This document shows positions 36,431-44,975 of a stretch of DNA of 64,000 bases, piece by piece. Source of the stretch: Gorillibacterium timonense (GTDB taxonomy: Bacteria > Bacillota > Bacilli > Paenibacillales > NBRC-103111); NCBI RefSeq assembly GCF_001457415.1, contig NZ_LN881724.1, positions 1,736,001 to 1,800,000 on the forward strand, in the 5' to 3' direction. Every line of letters begins with the position of its first letter. The stretch's first letter is position 1. The notes below the pieces were generated by a model. That model had not been told where the DNA came from, searched no databases, and saw only the letters and a list, made by a program, of their open reading frames with translations. A program made the translations under genes and the position numbers.

Positions 36431-37717
36431 ATGGACGTCATTCAGATCGACCGCCTGCAGGAGAAGCTGTACAAGGAGGAGCTTCCAAACGGCTTGACCG
36501 TTTATGTTCTCCCTAAGCCCGGCTTCAGCAAAACGTATGCGACGTTTACGACCGATTTCGGTTCCGTCGACAATCATTTCCGTCTTGACGGAGGCAAGGA
36601 TATCCGTGTTCCCGACGGAATCGCCCATTTCCTCGAGCACAAGATGTTTGAAGAACCAGAAGGCGATATCTTCGCGACCTTCGCCTCCCATGGGGCTTCA
36701 GCGAACGCCTTCACCGGCTTCGAGAGAACGACCTATCTCTTTTCCGCCACGGATCATGTGTATGAGAATTTGAAGACGCTGGTGGATTTCGTCCAGCATC
36801 CCTATTTCACGGATCAGAACGTGGAGAAAGAGAAGGGGATCATCGGCCAAGAAATCAAAATGTACGACGATAACCCGGATTGGCGCTCGTATTTCGGCTT
36901 GATCTCCGCCATGTATCAGGAACATCCGGTGCGGATTGATATCGCCGGTACGGTGGAAACCATCTCCCATATCGACAAGGAAACCCTGTACGAATGCTAC
37001 AAAACCTTTTACCATCCGAGCAATATGATCCTGTTTGTCGTTGGCGGCGTAGAGCCAGAGAAAGTGTTCGACCTTGTCCGCGCCAATCAAGCGGCGAAGA
37101 ATTATGAACCGCAAGGCGCAATCGAACGGCTGCAGCCCCAAGAGCCGGCCCAAGTGGGGCAGAAGAAAGTGGTCGTCCATCTGCCGGTCTCCTTGCCGAA
37201 GATGTTCTTCGGTTTTAAGGAACCGTCCGGCACTCCCGTTGGTGAGAAGCTGGTGCGCCGAGAGCTGGCGGTTAAGGTGATGCTCGACGCGCTTCTCGGG
37301 CCGAGCACGCCCTTGTACCAGTCCTTGTACGACGAGCACCTGATCTCGGATTCGTTCGGCCATGAGTATAACCTCTCGCCGGATTACGCCTTTTCGATCA
37401 TCGGCGGCGATACGCCAGATCCCGATCGATTGCTCGCCCGCTTCCGCGAACGGATCGAGCCGGTTCTCGCTTCCGGAATCAGCGAGGCGGATTTCGAACG
37501 GACGAGGCGGAAGAGGATCGGCTCCTATCTGCGCATGTTGAACTCTCCGGAAGCCATTGCGAACGAATTCACCCGCTATCGGTTTAGCGGCGGCGATCTG
37601 TTCGAGCTGCTGCCCCTGTATGATTCCTTGACATTGGACGAAATCAACGGACTTCTGCGGGAGCATTTCGATTGGAATCGGCTGGCGGTATGCATTGTCA
37701 GAAGCGAGGAAGCATGA
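36431..37717 (+). CDS. ymfH: M16-family zinc peptidase YmfH
   Basis: Insulinase-like metallopeptidase of 428 residues with HFLEH at residues 66-70 (GIAHFLEHKMFEEPEG) and the downstream IIGQEIKMYDDNPDW containing the third zinc-ligand glutamate region. Begins 3 bases after ymfF and overlaps ymfI by 4 bases. In Bacillus the ymfF-ymfH-ymfI-ymfJ order is conserved; homologous pairs have been linked to processing of peptides in some bacteria, but the substrate here is unknown. Confidence 0.92.
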   Translation: MDVIQIDRLQEKLYKEELPNGLTVYVLPKPGFSKTYATFTTDFGSVDNHFRLDGGKDIRVPDGIAHFLEHKMFEEPEGDIFATFASHGASANAFTGFERTTYLFSATDHVYENLKTLVDFVQHPYFTDQNVEKEKGIIGQEIKMYDDNPDWRSYFGLISAMYQEHPVRIDIAGTVETISHIDKETLYECYKTFYHPSNMILFVVGGVEPEKVFDLVRANQAAKNYEPQGAIERLQPQEPAQVGQKKVVVHLPVSLPKMFFGFKEPSGTPVGEKLVRRELAVKVMLDALLGPSTPLYQSLYDEHLISDSFGHEYNLSPDYAFSIIGGDTPDPDRLLARFRERIEPVLASGISEADFERTRRKRIGSYLRMLNSPEAIANEFTRYRFSGGDLFELLPLYDSLTLDEINGLLREHFDWNRLAVCIVRSEEA

Positions 37718-38466
37718 GCAAAGCTTTCCCGGAACAAACGGTCCTGATCACGGGGGCAAGCCGCGGCATCGGAGCTGCGATCGCTGAGCGGTTTGCCTCC
37801 GCCCGGCTTCCCCTCATTCTGCATTACCTGAATTCGCATGAAGCGGCCAATGAGGTGGCACGGCGCTGTATGGAGCTGGGCTCACGGGTACTCACGGTTT
37901 CCTGCGATATTCGTTCCAGGGAGCAGATCCAACAAATGAAGGAGAAGATCGCTTCTCACGGATTCTCTTCTCCAGATATCCTTGTGAACAATGCAGGGGT
38001 TTCCCACTACGGCCTCCTCTCGGATCTCACGGACGAGGAATGGGACCGGGTTATGGAGATCAACTTGAAGGGAGCCTTCCTTACCACTCAACTGTTTATG
38101 AACGAGATGGTCCGGAACAAATACGGCCGCATCATCAATGTTTCATCCATTTGGGGAATGGCTGGCGCTTCCTGTGAGGTCGCGTATTCGACCTCTAAGG
38201 GGGGCCTTAACGCCTTCACAAAAGCACTCGCCAAGGAACTGGCTCCTTCCGGTGTAACCGTGAATGCCGTTGCGCCGGGTCCGGTCGACACCGAAATGAT
38301 GAAAGGATTCAGCACCGAGGAGAAGCAAGCCATCGAGCAGGAAATTCCGGCTGGCCGCTTCGCCCGTCCGGATGAAATCGCTTCGCTGGTCTATTACCTT
38401 TCCCTCCCGGAATCGGGATACATCACTGGCCAAATCGTCAGTGCGAACGGCGGTTGGATCACCTGA
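37714..38466 (+). CDS. ymfI: SDR-family oxidoreductase YmfI
   Basis: Classical short-chain dehydrogenase/reductase of 250 residues, FabG-like. Cofactor motif TGASRGIG is near residue 13, NNAG follows in LVNNAGVSHYG, and the active-site YSTSKGG carries Tyr and Lys after the catalytic Ser (NVSSIWG). NAD(P)-dependent; substrate unknown. The ATG overlaps the ymfH stop (ATGA), with GAGGA upstream; the open frame before 37714 is inside ymfH. Confidence 0.92.
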   Translation: MSKAFPEQTVLITGASRGIGAAIAERFASARLPLILHYLNSHEAANEVARRCMELGSRVLTVSCDIRSREQIQQMKEKIASHGFSSPDILVNNAGVSHYGLLSDLTDEEWDRVMEINLKGAFLTTQLFMNEMVRNKYGRIINVSSIWGMAGASCEVAYSTSKGGLNAFTKALAKELAPSGVTVNAVAPGPVDTEMMKGFSTEEKQAIEQEIPAGRFARPDEIASLVYYLSLPESGYITGQIVSANGGWIT

Positions 38467-38556
38467 TCCAAGACTGATCTAAGGAACGCATAACGCTTTC
38501 TCTTTCGGGAAATCCTAACGACTGCTTTCATCTATCCGAGAGAGGAGTGGTTACGG

Positions 38557-38811
38557 ATGGCAACGATACTCAAGTCCTTCGAGAAATGGCAGAGCTTTCT
38601 GGGCGACCGGATTAAAGCAGCGGAGAGGGTCGGCATTAACGATCAAACCCTCGTCAATCTGGCGACCGAGATCGGCGGCTATCTCTCCGATAAGATCGAT
38701 CCGGAAAATGCGGAAGAGCGCTTATTGAAGGACATGTGGGAAGCGGGCGACGAACAAGAACGTAAAAGCATCGCCAGCGTGATGGTGAAGCTGGCCAAAG
38801 CGGCCAAATAA
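38557..38811 (+). CDS. ymfJ: DUF3243 protein YmfJ
   Basis: Small conserved Bacillales protein of 84 residues, function unknown. Hallmarks: WQSFLGDRIKAAERVG, IGGYLSDKIDPENAEERLL and a C-terminal helix with VMVKLAKAAK; these match YmfJ of B. subtilis in length and order. GAGAGGAG lies upstream of the ATG. A hairpin terminator follows it. Confidence 0.9.
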   Translation: MATILKSFEKWQSFLGDRIKAAERVGINDQTLVNLATEIGGYLSDKIDPENAEERLLKDMWEAGDEQERKSIASVMVKLAKAAK

Positions 38812-38852
38812 CCCGGATTTCGATCGGGGCAGCAGCCAGTACATCTTTGAGC

Positions 38853-38889
38853 GAGACCTCCCAAGCAAGGCCGGGAGGTCTCCCTTGTT
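38853..38889 (+). terminator. Probable terminator after ymfJ
   Basis: Perfect 10-bp stem GAGACCTCCC (38853-38862)/GGGAGGTCTC (38873-38882). The tail CCTTGTTT is a weak U-tract. Confidence 0.7.
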
Positions 38890-38920
38890 TGACGGAGTAT
38901 CATACGTTTTCGCTGAGCTA

Positions 38921-38949
38921 TTGAAGCTTACTGTCTTATCCTGTAGAAT
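38921..38949 (+). promoter_or_regulatory. Promoter of ymfK
   Basis: TTGAAG (38921-38926), 17-base spacer, TAGAAT (38944-38949), downstream of the ymfJ terminator and 42 bases before ymfK. Confidence 0.6.
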
Positions 38950-38991
38950 AATGAACGGAACCATTCTAGCCTTAAGGAACGGGTGTTTTGT

Positions 38992-39756
38992 GTGGAAATG
39001 AAACAGTGGTACATGGAGTACAAAATTCATAAAAATCGGCCTGGCTTGCTGGGGGATATCGCCTCTCTGATGGGGATGCTTGAAATCAACATCATCACCA
39101 TCAATGGGGTAGAGGACCGCACACGCGGGATGCTCCTGCAAACGAACGATGATGAGAAGATCGAATTGTTGGGTAAGTTATTGCAGAAAGTGGACAACAT
39201 TACCGTCAATGCCCTTCGCGCCACGAAGCTCGTTGACATTTTGGCCGTTCGCCACGGGCGGTACATAGAGCGGGATTCAGACGACCGGAAGACCTTTCGC
39301 TTTACCCGAGACGAACTCGGCCTTCTCGTGGATTTCTTAGGTGAAATCTTCAAGAGAGAAGGCAATCAGGTGATCGGTCTGCGCGGCATGCCGCGCGTGG
39401 GCAAGACCGAATCGATCATTGCCGGAAGCGTATGTTCAAACAAGAGATGGACCTTCGTCTCCTCGACGCTGCTTCGCCAAACCGTCCGCAGCCAGCTGTC
39501 GGACGACGAAATGAATCCGAACAACGTGTTCATCATCGATGGGATCGTATCGACCATCCGGTCGAACGAGAAGCATTTTGCCCTTTTGCAAGACATCATG
39601 AAGGCGCCGTCCACCAAGGTAATCGAGCACCCGGACATCTTCGTTCGCGAATCCGAATACGAGTACAGTGACTTCGACTACATCATCGAGCTGCGCAATT
39701 CGGTGGATGAAGTGATCTCCTATGATGCGTTTGCCGATCAATATGAAGGATTCTGA
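38992..39756 (+). CDS. ymfK: DUF3388 protein YmfK
   Basis: Conserved Bacillales protein of about 254 residues with unknown function. An ACT-like N-terminus (WYMEYKIHKNRPGLLGDIAS) is followed by a putative P-loop, GMPRVGKTES, and a C-terminal acidic part. I choose the GTG at 38992, which gives MEMKQWYMEY and lines up with the B. subtilis start as I recall it; a GTG at 38983 is in frame but only 4 bases after AAGGA. Own promoter upstream; rodZ follows. Confidence 0.88.
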   Translation: MEMKQWYMEYKIHKNRPGLLGDIASLMGMLEINIITINGVEDRTRGMLLQTNDDEKIELLGKLLQKVDNITVNALRATKLVDILAVRHGRYIERDSDDRKTFRFTRDELGLLVDFLGEIFKREGNQVIGLRGMPRVGKTESIIAGSVCSNKRWTFVSSTLLRQTVRSQLSDDEMNPNNVFIIDGIVSTIRSNEKHFALLQDIMKAPSTKVIEHPDIFVRESEYEYSDFDYIIELRNSVDEVISYDAFADQYEGF

Positions 39757-39848
39757 ATCCTAAAGCCGATTAGGATCGTCTATATTCAAGGGATAGATGC
39801 GCAATCCACTTACGATGGGCTGCGTTACGATATAAGGAGGTGACGTGC

Positions 39849-40733
39849 GTGTTCGAACTTGGCCAGATGCTGAAAAAGGCAAGGCTCGACAAAGGCATCA
39901 CCATGGAGGATCTTCAAGAGACGACGAAGATTCGCAAAAGGTACTTGGAAGCGATTGAAGAAGGAAATTTCAAAGTTCTGCCGGGGAATTTCTATGTCCG
40001 CGCGTTCATCAAGAGCTATGCGGAAGCAGTCGGGCTTGACCCGAATGAAGTCCTCGGCCTCTATAAAAATGTAATTCCCGCCTCGGTTCCAGAGACAACA
40101 CAGGAGCCGCTTCGAAGGACCCGTTCCAAGCCGAAGGTGCCGATCAAATGGGGAAGCTGGATCACCGGCCTCTTGCTTTGGGCTTTTTTCATTCTGATCG
40201 TCGCGGTTCTCTATTATTTCATCAGCAAGGACGGGAACGACCCGTCGAAGACCGTAACCGACCGGGATCAGAACAAGATCACCGAGAAGACGCCGGCCCC
40301 GACACTGAACAATGCGAGTGCGCTGCTCCCCAGCGAAACTCCGACTCCTTCGGCGACGGCGACTCCCACTCCGACCCCCGAAGCAACCGTCAAGCTGATC
40401 AAATCGGAAGGCTCAACCGATTTCTACCAGATCAGCGGCTCGGCAACCATGAAGCTCGATTTGGAGATCATCGGAGACGCTTGCTGGTTTAGCTTGGAGA
40501 CGATCACGAACGGGAAGAAGGAGCTGGTGGAGCAAGGCTCGCTTGTGAATGCGGACAAACGCACATGGGAATCCAGCAAGGCTCTCTTCCTGAGATTAGG
40601 TCGGGCGAACGCAGCGAAGGTGACGGTGAACGGGCAGGATCTGCCGGTAGGACCGAACCCCAGCACGAAAAAATTTCAGCTCGAATTCGGGACGGCTTCC
40701 GTATCGCCGTCGCCTGAAACGAGTGGCGAATAA
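39849..40733 (+). CDS. rodZ: RodZ-like helix-turn-helix membrane protein
   Basis: Cytoskeletal anchor that binds MreB and supports cell-shape control. It has 294 residues: an N-terminal HTH_25 domain ([38 protein letters not shown]), a transmembrane helix at about 105-125, a Thr/Pro-rich extracellular linker, and a C-terminal RodZ/DUF4115 domain. The GTG at 39849 is 8 bases after AAGGAGG. Corresponds to B. subtilis ymfM by position before pgsA; here yajQ and rimO lie between. Confidence 0.9.
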   Translation: MFELGQMLKKARLDKGITMEDLQETTKIRKRYLEAIEEGNFKVLPGNFYVRAFIKSYAEAVGLDPNEVLGLYKNVIPASVPETTQEPLRRTRSKPKVPIKWGSWITGLLLWAFFILIVAVLYYFISKDGNDPSKTVTDRDQNKITEKTPAPTLNNASALLPSETPTPSATATPTPTPEATVKLIKSEGSTDFYQISGSATMKLDLEIIGDACWFSLETITNGKKELVEQGSLVNADKRTWESSKALFLRLGRANAAKVTVNGQDLPVGPNPSTKKFQLEFGTASVSPSPETSGE

Positions 40734-40747
40734 AGGGAGTGGAACGG

Positions 40748-41239
40748 ATGGCGAATGAAAATTCGTTTGATGTGGTATCCAAGATCGATATGCAGGAACT
40801 GAACAATGCGCTTAATCAGGCTTCCAGAGAGATTGAGACGCGTTTTGATTTCAAGGGCAGCAAGAGCAGCATCACGCTGGAAAAGGAAGAGCTGGTCGTT
40901 CTCTCGGATGACGAGTTTAAGCTGCAGAACGTGCTTGATATTCTCACCTCCAAGATGGCCAAACGCGGAATTTCGCTGAAAAATCTCGATTACGGCAAGG
41001 TGGAGCCGGCTTCCGGCAGCTTGGTCAGGCAGAAGATTAAGCTTCGTCAAGGGATCGACCAAGAAATCGCCAAGAAGATCAACATCATGATCCGCGATTC
41101 CAAGCGTAAGGTCACGAGCCAGATTCAGGGAGATCAAGTCCGGGTTACCGGCAAAAGCAGAGACGACCTCCAAGCGATCATCCAGCTTTTGAAGCAGGCG
41201 GATCTTCCGGTCGAATTGCAATTCCTCAACTTCCGATAA
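40748..41239 (+). CDS. yajQ: YajQ family nucleotide-binding protein
   Basis: Cytoplasmic protein of 163 residues with two ferredoxin-like folds. Family members bind nucleotides or RNA and some bind cyclic di-GMP. Signatures: [20 protein letters not shown], the [13 protein letters not shown] segment, and the C-terminal [17 protein letters not shown]. The ATG at 40748 has AAGGGAG 8 bases upstream; GTG at 40739 overlaps that site. In B. subtilis the homologue yitK is elsewhere, so this is a local rearrangement. Confidence 0.93.
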   Translation: MANENSFDVVSKIDMQELNNALNQASREIETRFDFKGSKSSITLEKEELVVLSDDEFKLQNVLDILTSKMAKRGISLKNLDYGKVEPASGSLVRQKIKLRQGIDQEIAKKINIMIRDSKRKVTSQIQGDQVRVTGKSRDDLQAIIQLLKQADLPVELQFLNFR

Positions 41240-41256
41240 GGCTTTTTTGAGCAAAC

Positions 41257-41301
41257 GCGAGGCTGCCGGTTAAGGCTGAAACCGGTGGCCTCGCTTATTT
41301 T
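41257..41301 (+). terminator. Terminator after yajQ
   Basis: GCGAGGCTGCCGGT (41257-41270) pairs with ACCGGTGGCCTCGC (41281-41294) with two mismatches in the middle, followed by TTATTTT. Confidence 0.85.
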
Positions 41302-41328
41302 GACACGATTTCAGGCATGTATTATACT
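41300..41328 (+). promoter_or_regulatory. Promoter of rimO-pgsA
   Basis: TTGACA (41300-41305), 17-base spacer, TATACT (41323-41328): close to the ideal sigma-A promoter, directly behind the yajQ terminator and 40 bases before rimO. Confidence 0.85.
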
Positions 41329-41367
41329 TGTAACGAAAGTTTAAGGGACATCATTGGAGGCTCCGCC

Positions 41368-42696
41368 ATGACTGAAAAGATCAAGGTGGTTACGCTCGGG
41401 TGCGAGAAGAATCTCGTCGACTCGGAGATCATGTCCGGCTTGATCCACGAACGCGGTTATTCGCTGACGGACAAGTCGGAAGAGGCGACCGTAATCATCG
41501 TTAATACCTGCGGATTTATTGATGCGGCCAAGGAAGAATCGGTTAATACGATTCTCGATTTGGCGGATCTCAAGGAAACCGCAGAGTTGAAAGCCCTCAT
41601 TGTATCCGGCTGCCTGACGCAGCGGTACAAGGAAGAACTGCTTAACGAGATGCCCGAGATCGACGGTATCGTCGGGACCGGCGATTTCGATAAGATCAAC
41701 GAAATCATCGACAAGGCATTAGAAGGCCAGAAACCCGCCTACGTAGGCAACCCGATTTTTGACTATGAACAAAGACTGCCCCGCAAGCTCTCCACACCTC
41801 GGCATACCGCTTATGTGAAGATAGCCGAAGGCTGTGACAATGCCTGCACCTTTTGCAGCATACCGCTGATGAGAGGGGCCTTCCGCAGCCGCTCGATGGA
41901 ATCCATTTTGGAGGAAGTCCACAGCTTGACAGCCCAGGGAGTGAAGGAGATCAGCCTGATCGCTCAGGATTCCACCAATTATGGAATGGACCTGTTCGGA
42001 GAGCATCGCCTGCCGGAGCTGATCCGGCGTGTGAGTGAAGTTGAAGGAGTCCGCTGGGTGCGGCTGCATTATGCGTATCCGGGCTTTTTCACGGATGAGC
42101 TGATCGAAGAGATGGCATCCAATCCGAAGGTGTGCAACTACATCGATCTTCCGCTGCAGCACAGCGAGGATTCGATTCTGAGGCGAATGAGAAGACCCGG
42201 CAGGCAGCGTGACGTGCGCGGGCTGATCGCCAAGATCCGCGAGCGGATTCCCCAAGTATCCCTTCGCACCTCGATGATCGTCGGCTTCCCCGGAGAGACG
42301 GAAGAGGACTTCGAGCGGCTCGTAGCCTTCGTCAAGGAAGTCAAATTTGATCGCCTTGGGGTCTTTACCTACTCCCAAGAAGAAGATACTCCTGCTTCCC
42401 GGCTGCCAGCTCAGGTTCCAGATGACGTGAAGGAGCTTCGTGCCAACCGGCTGATGGAGATTCAACGAGAGATTGCGAACGAAAGAAACGGTAGGATGAT
42501 CGGAGAAGAGATCGAGGTCCTGATTGAGAAATACGATGGCCGCAATGACATTTACGTTGGCCGCTCCCAATATGACGCTCCAGAAATCGATGGAGAAGTG
42601 TTCGTGGCGGGCTGCCGGACCAGCATTGGGGAGATTGCCAAGGTGCGCATCACACATTCGTTCGAATTCGATTTGTCCGGGGAGGAAATCGCATGA
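41368..42696 (+). CDS. rimO: Ribosomal protein S12 methylthiotransferase RimO
   Basis: Radical-SAM enzyme with two [4Fe-4S] clusters that methylthiolates an aspartate of S12. It has 442 residues. The UPF0004 domain begins VVTLGCEKNLVDSE (Cys12); the radical-SAM cysteines are C156, C160 and C163 in CDNACTFCSIP; a TRAM domain ends the protein. The GCxKNxVDSE signature favours RimO over MiaB, which is present separately at 54.0 kb. The ATG at 41368 has GGAGG 7 bases before; it overlaps pgsA by 4 bases. Confidence 0.95.
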   Translation: MTEKIKVVTLGCEKNLVDSEIMSGLIHERGYSLTDKSEEATVIIVNTCGFIDAAKEESVNTILDLADLKETAELKALIVSGCLTQRYKEELLNEMPEIDGIVGTGDFDKINEIIDKALEGQKPAYVGNPIFDYEQRLPRKLSTPRHTAYVKIAEGCDNACTFCSIPLMRGAFRSRSMESILEEVHSLTAQGVKEISLIAQDSTNYGMDLFGEHRLPELIRRVSEVEGVRWVRLHYAYPGFFTDELIEEMASNPKVCNYIDLPLQHSEDSILRRMRRPGRQRDVRGLIAKIRERIPQVSLRTSMIVGFPGETEEDFERLVAFVKEVKFDRLGVFTYSQEEDTPASRLPAQVPDDVKELRANRLMEIQREIANERNGRMIGEEIEVLIEKYDGRNDIYVGRSQYDAPEIDGEVFVAGCRTSIGEIAKVRITHSFEFDLSGEEIA

Positions 42697-43274
42697 ACCT
42701 CCCCAACAAGATCACTCTGGCACGAATCTTTCTTGTGCCGATCATTGTCATCATTCTCCTCATGAATGTCAAATTGCCGACGATTGAATTCGCTGATTTC
42801 GAAATCACGTACAATCAGCTGATCGGCACATTGATCTTCATCCTGGCGGCCAGCACGGACAGCCTGGACGGGTACATCGCCCGCAAGAATAAGATGGTTA
42901 CTAATCTGGGCAAGCTGCTGGACCCGCTGGCCGACAAGCTGCTGGTGACCGCAGTACTTATCTGCCTCGTCGAGCTGGACAAATGCCCGGCCTGGATGAC
43001 TATCATCATCATCAGCCGGGAATGGGCGGTCACGATGCTTCGCCAGGTCGCTGCGCTGGAAGGCCAAGCACTCGCCGCGAGCAAGTGGGGCAAATGGAAG
43101 ACGGCGACGCAGATCACCGCGATCATCGCGCTGCTGCTCAACAATTTCCCGTTTGCGCTTATTGATTTTCCTTTTGATGATATCTCCATGTGGATCGCTG
43201 TTGTTATTACGATCTACTCCGGTATCGATTATTTTGTGAAGAACAAAGATTTGCTCAATCACGATCATTCTTGA
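42693..43274 (+). CDS. pgsA: Phosphatidylglycerophosphate synthase
   Basis: Makes phosphatidylglycerol phosphate from CDP-diacylglycerol and glycerol 3-phosphate, the precursor of phosphatidylglycerol (the donor used by LTA synthases such as the one at 21.6 kb). It has 193 residues with several membrane helices and the CDP-alcohol phosphotransferase motif DGYIARKNKMVTNLGKLLD followed by PLADK. The ATG overlaps the rimO stop (ATGA). Confidence 0.96.
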   Translation: MNLPNKITLARIFLVPIIVIILLMNVKLPTIEFADFEITYNQLIGTLIFILAASTDSLDGYIARKNKMVTNLGKLLDPLADKLLVTAVLICLVELDKCPAWMTIIIISREWAVTMLRQVAALEGQALAASKWGKWKTATQITAIIALLLNNFPFALIDFPFDDISMWIAVVITIYSGIDYFVKNKDLLNHDHS

Positions 43275-43281
43275 TTTTGAC

Positions 43282-43361
43282 AGCTCCTTGCCGTTACTCC
43301 CTAGTATTATCCGATTCTTCAACGGATCGGATAGTGCCAGGAAGAAGGGAAGGAGCTTTTA
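43282..43361 (+). terminator. Branched terminator after pgsA
   Basis: Outer stem AGCTCCTT (43282-43289)/AAGGAGCT (43350-43357) encloses an inner stem TATCCGAT/ATCGGATA; TTTTACTT follows. It starts within 10 bases of the pgsA stop. Confidence 0.7.
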
Positions 43362-43413
43362 CTTCTAGGGTACATAGATGATCTTTGCCGTTAATCAGGA
43401 AGGGGAAGAGTAG

Positions 43414-44661
43414 ATGAAAGCAGAATTAATCGCCGTAGGCACGGAGCTGCTGCTCGGCCAGATCGTTAACAGCAATGCGCAGTATCTCTCCCGGCAATGC
43501 GCTGCGATTGGAGTTGACGTCTACTTCCAGACCGTAGTCGGAGACAATCCCGACCGCTTGAAGCAGGCGCTTGCCATTGCTGAGTCTCGGGCGGAGCTCA
43601 TCATTTGCACCGGAGGCCTTGGACCGACATTGGACGATCTCACCAAGGATGTGCTTGCCGAGCGGCTCGGTCGTGCGCTTGTCGTCGACCAACCCGCCAT
43701 GGACAAGATGACGAAGTTCTTTGCCGAACGGAATGTCGTGATGGTGGCAAGCAACACTCGTCAAGCCATGACCCTTGAAGGAAGCGTCTCGCTCACGAAT
43801 GATACCGGTCTTGCCATCGGCACAGCCGTTACCCAGGACGGTAAGAGCTATATTCTGCTTCCTGGTCCCCCAAAAGAAATGATCCCGATGTTCCGCGATT
43901 ACGCACTGCCCTGGATTCGCAGTATCATGACGGACGAATTGCCGCTCTTTAGCAAGATGCTCAAGTTCGCGGGTATCGGCGAATCGAATCTGGAGCATGC
44001 GCTGCTCGATCTGATTCAGGAGCAGACCGATCCGACCATCGCCCCGTATGCCAAGGAAGGGGAAGTGACGATCCGTCTCACGAGCCGTGCAGCTACCGAA
44101 GATGAGGCCTTCTCCAAAATGGAGCCAGTGAAGGCGAAGATCGTGAGCCGCGTCGGCGAATACTTGTATGCCGAAGAGGATGTCACGATTGAGGAAGTGA
44201 TCTTCCGCAAGCTGAAGGATAACAAGAAGACGCTAGCCGTAGCAGAGAGCTGCACAGGCGGATTGCTGTCCGATCTGCTGACGGCGATTCCGGGAAGCTC
44301 TACGGTGTTCAAAGGCGGTGTCGTCTCTTACTCCAATGAGCTGAAGGCCGCTTTCCTGGGAGTCCCTGCGGAGTTGCTTGAGGGAGTGGAAGCGCCAGGG
44401 GCCGTAAGCTCCGAGACGGCGCTGGCGATGGCACAAGGGCTGCTCGAACGGGCGGAGACCGATTATGCGGTCTCCATCACAGGCGTTGCCGGACCCGATC
44501 CATCCGAAGGGAAGCCGGTGGGCTTGGTCTATTTCGGCGTTGCCTCCATGAACGCTCAAGCGGAGGTTATCGAGGCCCGCTTTAACGGCAGCCGCGAGAC
44601 GATCAAGCTGAAGGCAGCCAAATCGGCGTTGTATTACTTATGGAAGCAATTGAAGGCATAA
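43414..44661 (+). CDS. cinA: CinA: competence/damage-inducible protein, NMN amidase
   Basis: Two-domain protein of 415 residues. The N-terminal MoCF-binding-like domain (GTELLLGQIVNSNAQYLS, TGGLGPTLDDLTKD) acts on ADP-ribose-type substrates in homologues; the C-terminal CinA domain (AESCTGGLLSDLLTAIPGSS, SITGVAGPDPSEGKPVG) deamidates nicotinamide mononucleotide. In Bacillus and streptococci it lies next to recA and is linked to competence, as here. GGAAGGGGAAG lies upstream of the ATG. Confidence 0.96.
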   Translation: MKAELIAVGTELLLGQIVNSNAQYLSRQCAAIGVDVYFQTVVGDNPDRLKQALAIAESRAELIICTGGLGPTLDDLTKDVLAERLGRALVVDQPAMDKMTKFFAERNVVMVASNTRQAMTLEGSVSLTNDTGLAIGTAVTQDGKSYILLPGPPKEMIPMFRDYALPWIRSIMTDELPLFSKMLKFAGIGESNLEHALLDLIQEQTDPTIAPYAKEGEVTIRLTSRAATEDEAFSKMEPVKAKIVSRVGEYLYAEEDVTIEEVIFRKLKDNKKTLAVAESCTGGLLSDLLTAIPGSSTVFKGGVVSYSNELKAAFLGVPAELLEGVEAPGAVSSETALAMAQGLLERAETDYAVSITGVAGPDPSEGKPVGLVYFGVASMNAQAEVIEARFNGSRETIKLKAAKSALYYLWKQLKA

Positions 44662-44747
44662 AGGAATCTCCTTCTCATGCTCTCGCGATCAAGCATCATG
44701 TACGTCGGTAACCTTACTTGCGCGGGTCTGTGCTAGCGTAAAATCGC

Positions 44748-44776
44748 TTGCAGAACGACTGAGATCGGCTTATAAT
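44748..44776 (+). promoter_or_regulatory. Candidate promoter before the cinA-recA hairpin
   Basis: TTGCAG (44748-44753), 17-base spacer, TATAAT (44771-44776). It is aimed at the terminator-like hairpin 44795-44842, so a transcript would be only about 60 nt unless read-through occurs. Confidence 0.4.
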
Positions 44777-44794
44777 GAGGACAACGAGCAGCGG

Positions 44795-44842
44795 AAGCAC
44801 CGCAGCGAAGGGGTTCATCCTTCGCTGCGGTGCTTGTCTTTT
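44795..44842 (+). terminator. Strong terminator between cinA and recA
   Basis: Perfect 17-bp stem AAGCACCGCAGCGAAGG (44795-44811)/CCTTCGCTGCGGTGCTT (44819-44835), followed by GTCTTTT. It separates cinA from recA; the whole 44662-44975 gap holds this, the two promoters and the SOS box. Confidence 0.9.
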
Positions 44843-44890
44843 AAGCTGAGTCGTATGGACAGAGGCTTTTGAACAGAAGGATTAAAAATG

Positions 44891-44904
44891 CGAATATATG
44901 TTCG
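44891..44904 (+). promoter_or_regulatory. LexA (SOS) box upstream of recA
   Basis: CGAATATATGTTCG, one change from the Gram-positive Cheo/DinR form CGAAC-N4-GTTCG (T for C at position 5). It ends 8 bases before the recA -35. Confidence 0.85.
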
Positions 44905-44912
44905 AAAAATGC

Positions 44913-44941
44913 TTGGCAAACGCATAGGAATCGAGTAAAAT
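44913..44941 (+). promoter_or_regulatory. recA promoter
   Basis: TTGGCA (44913-44918), 17-base spacer, TAAAAT (44936-44941), immediately after the SOS box and about 35 bases before recA. Confidence 0.85.
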
Positions 44942-44975
44942 AAACCTATACAGTTGAGAGAGGGATGTGAGTCGA

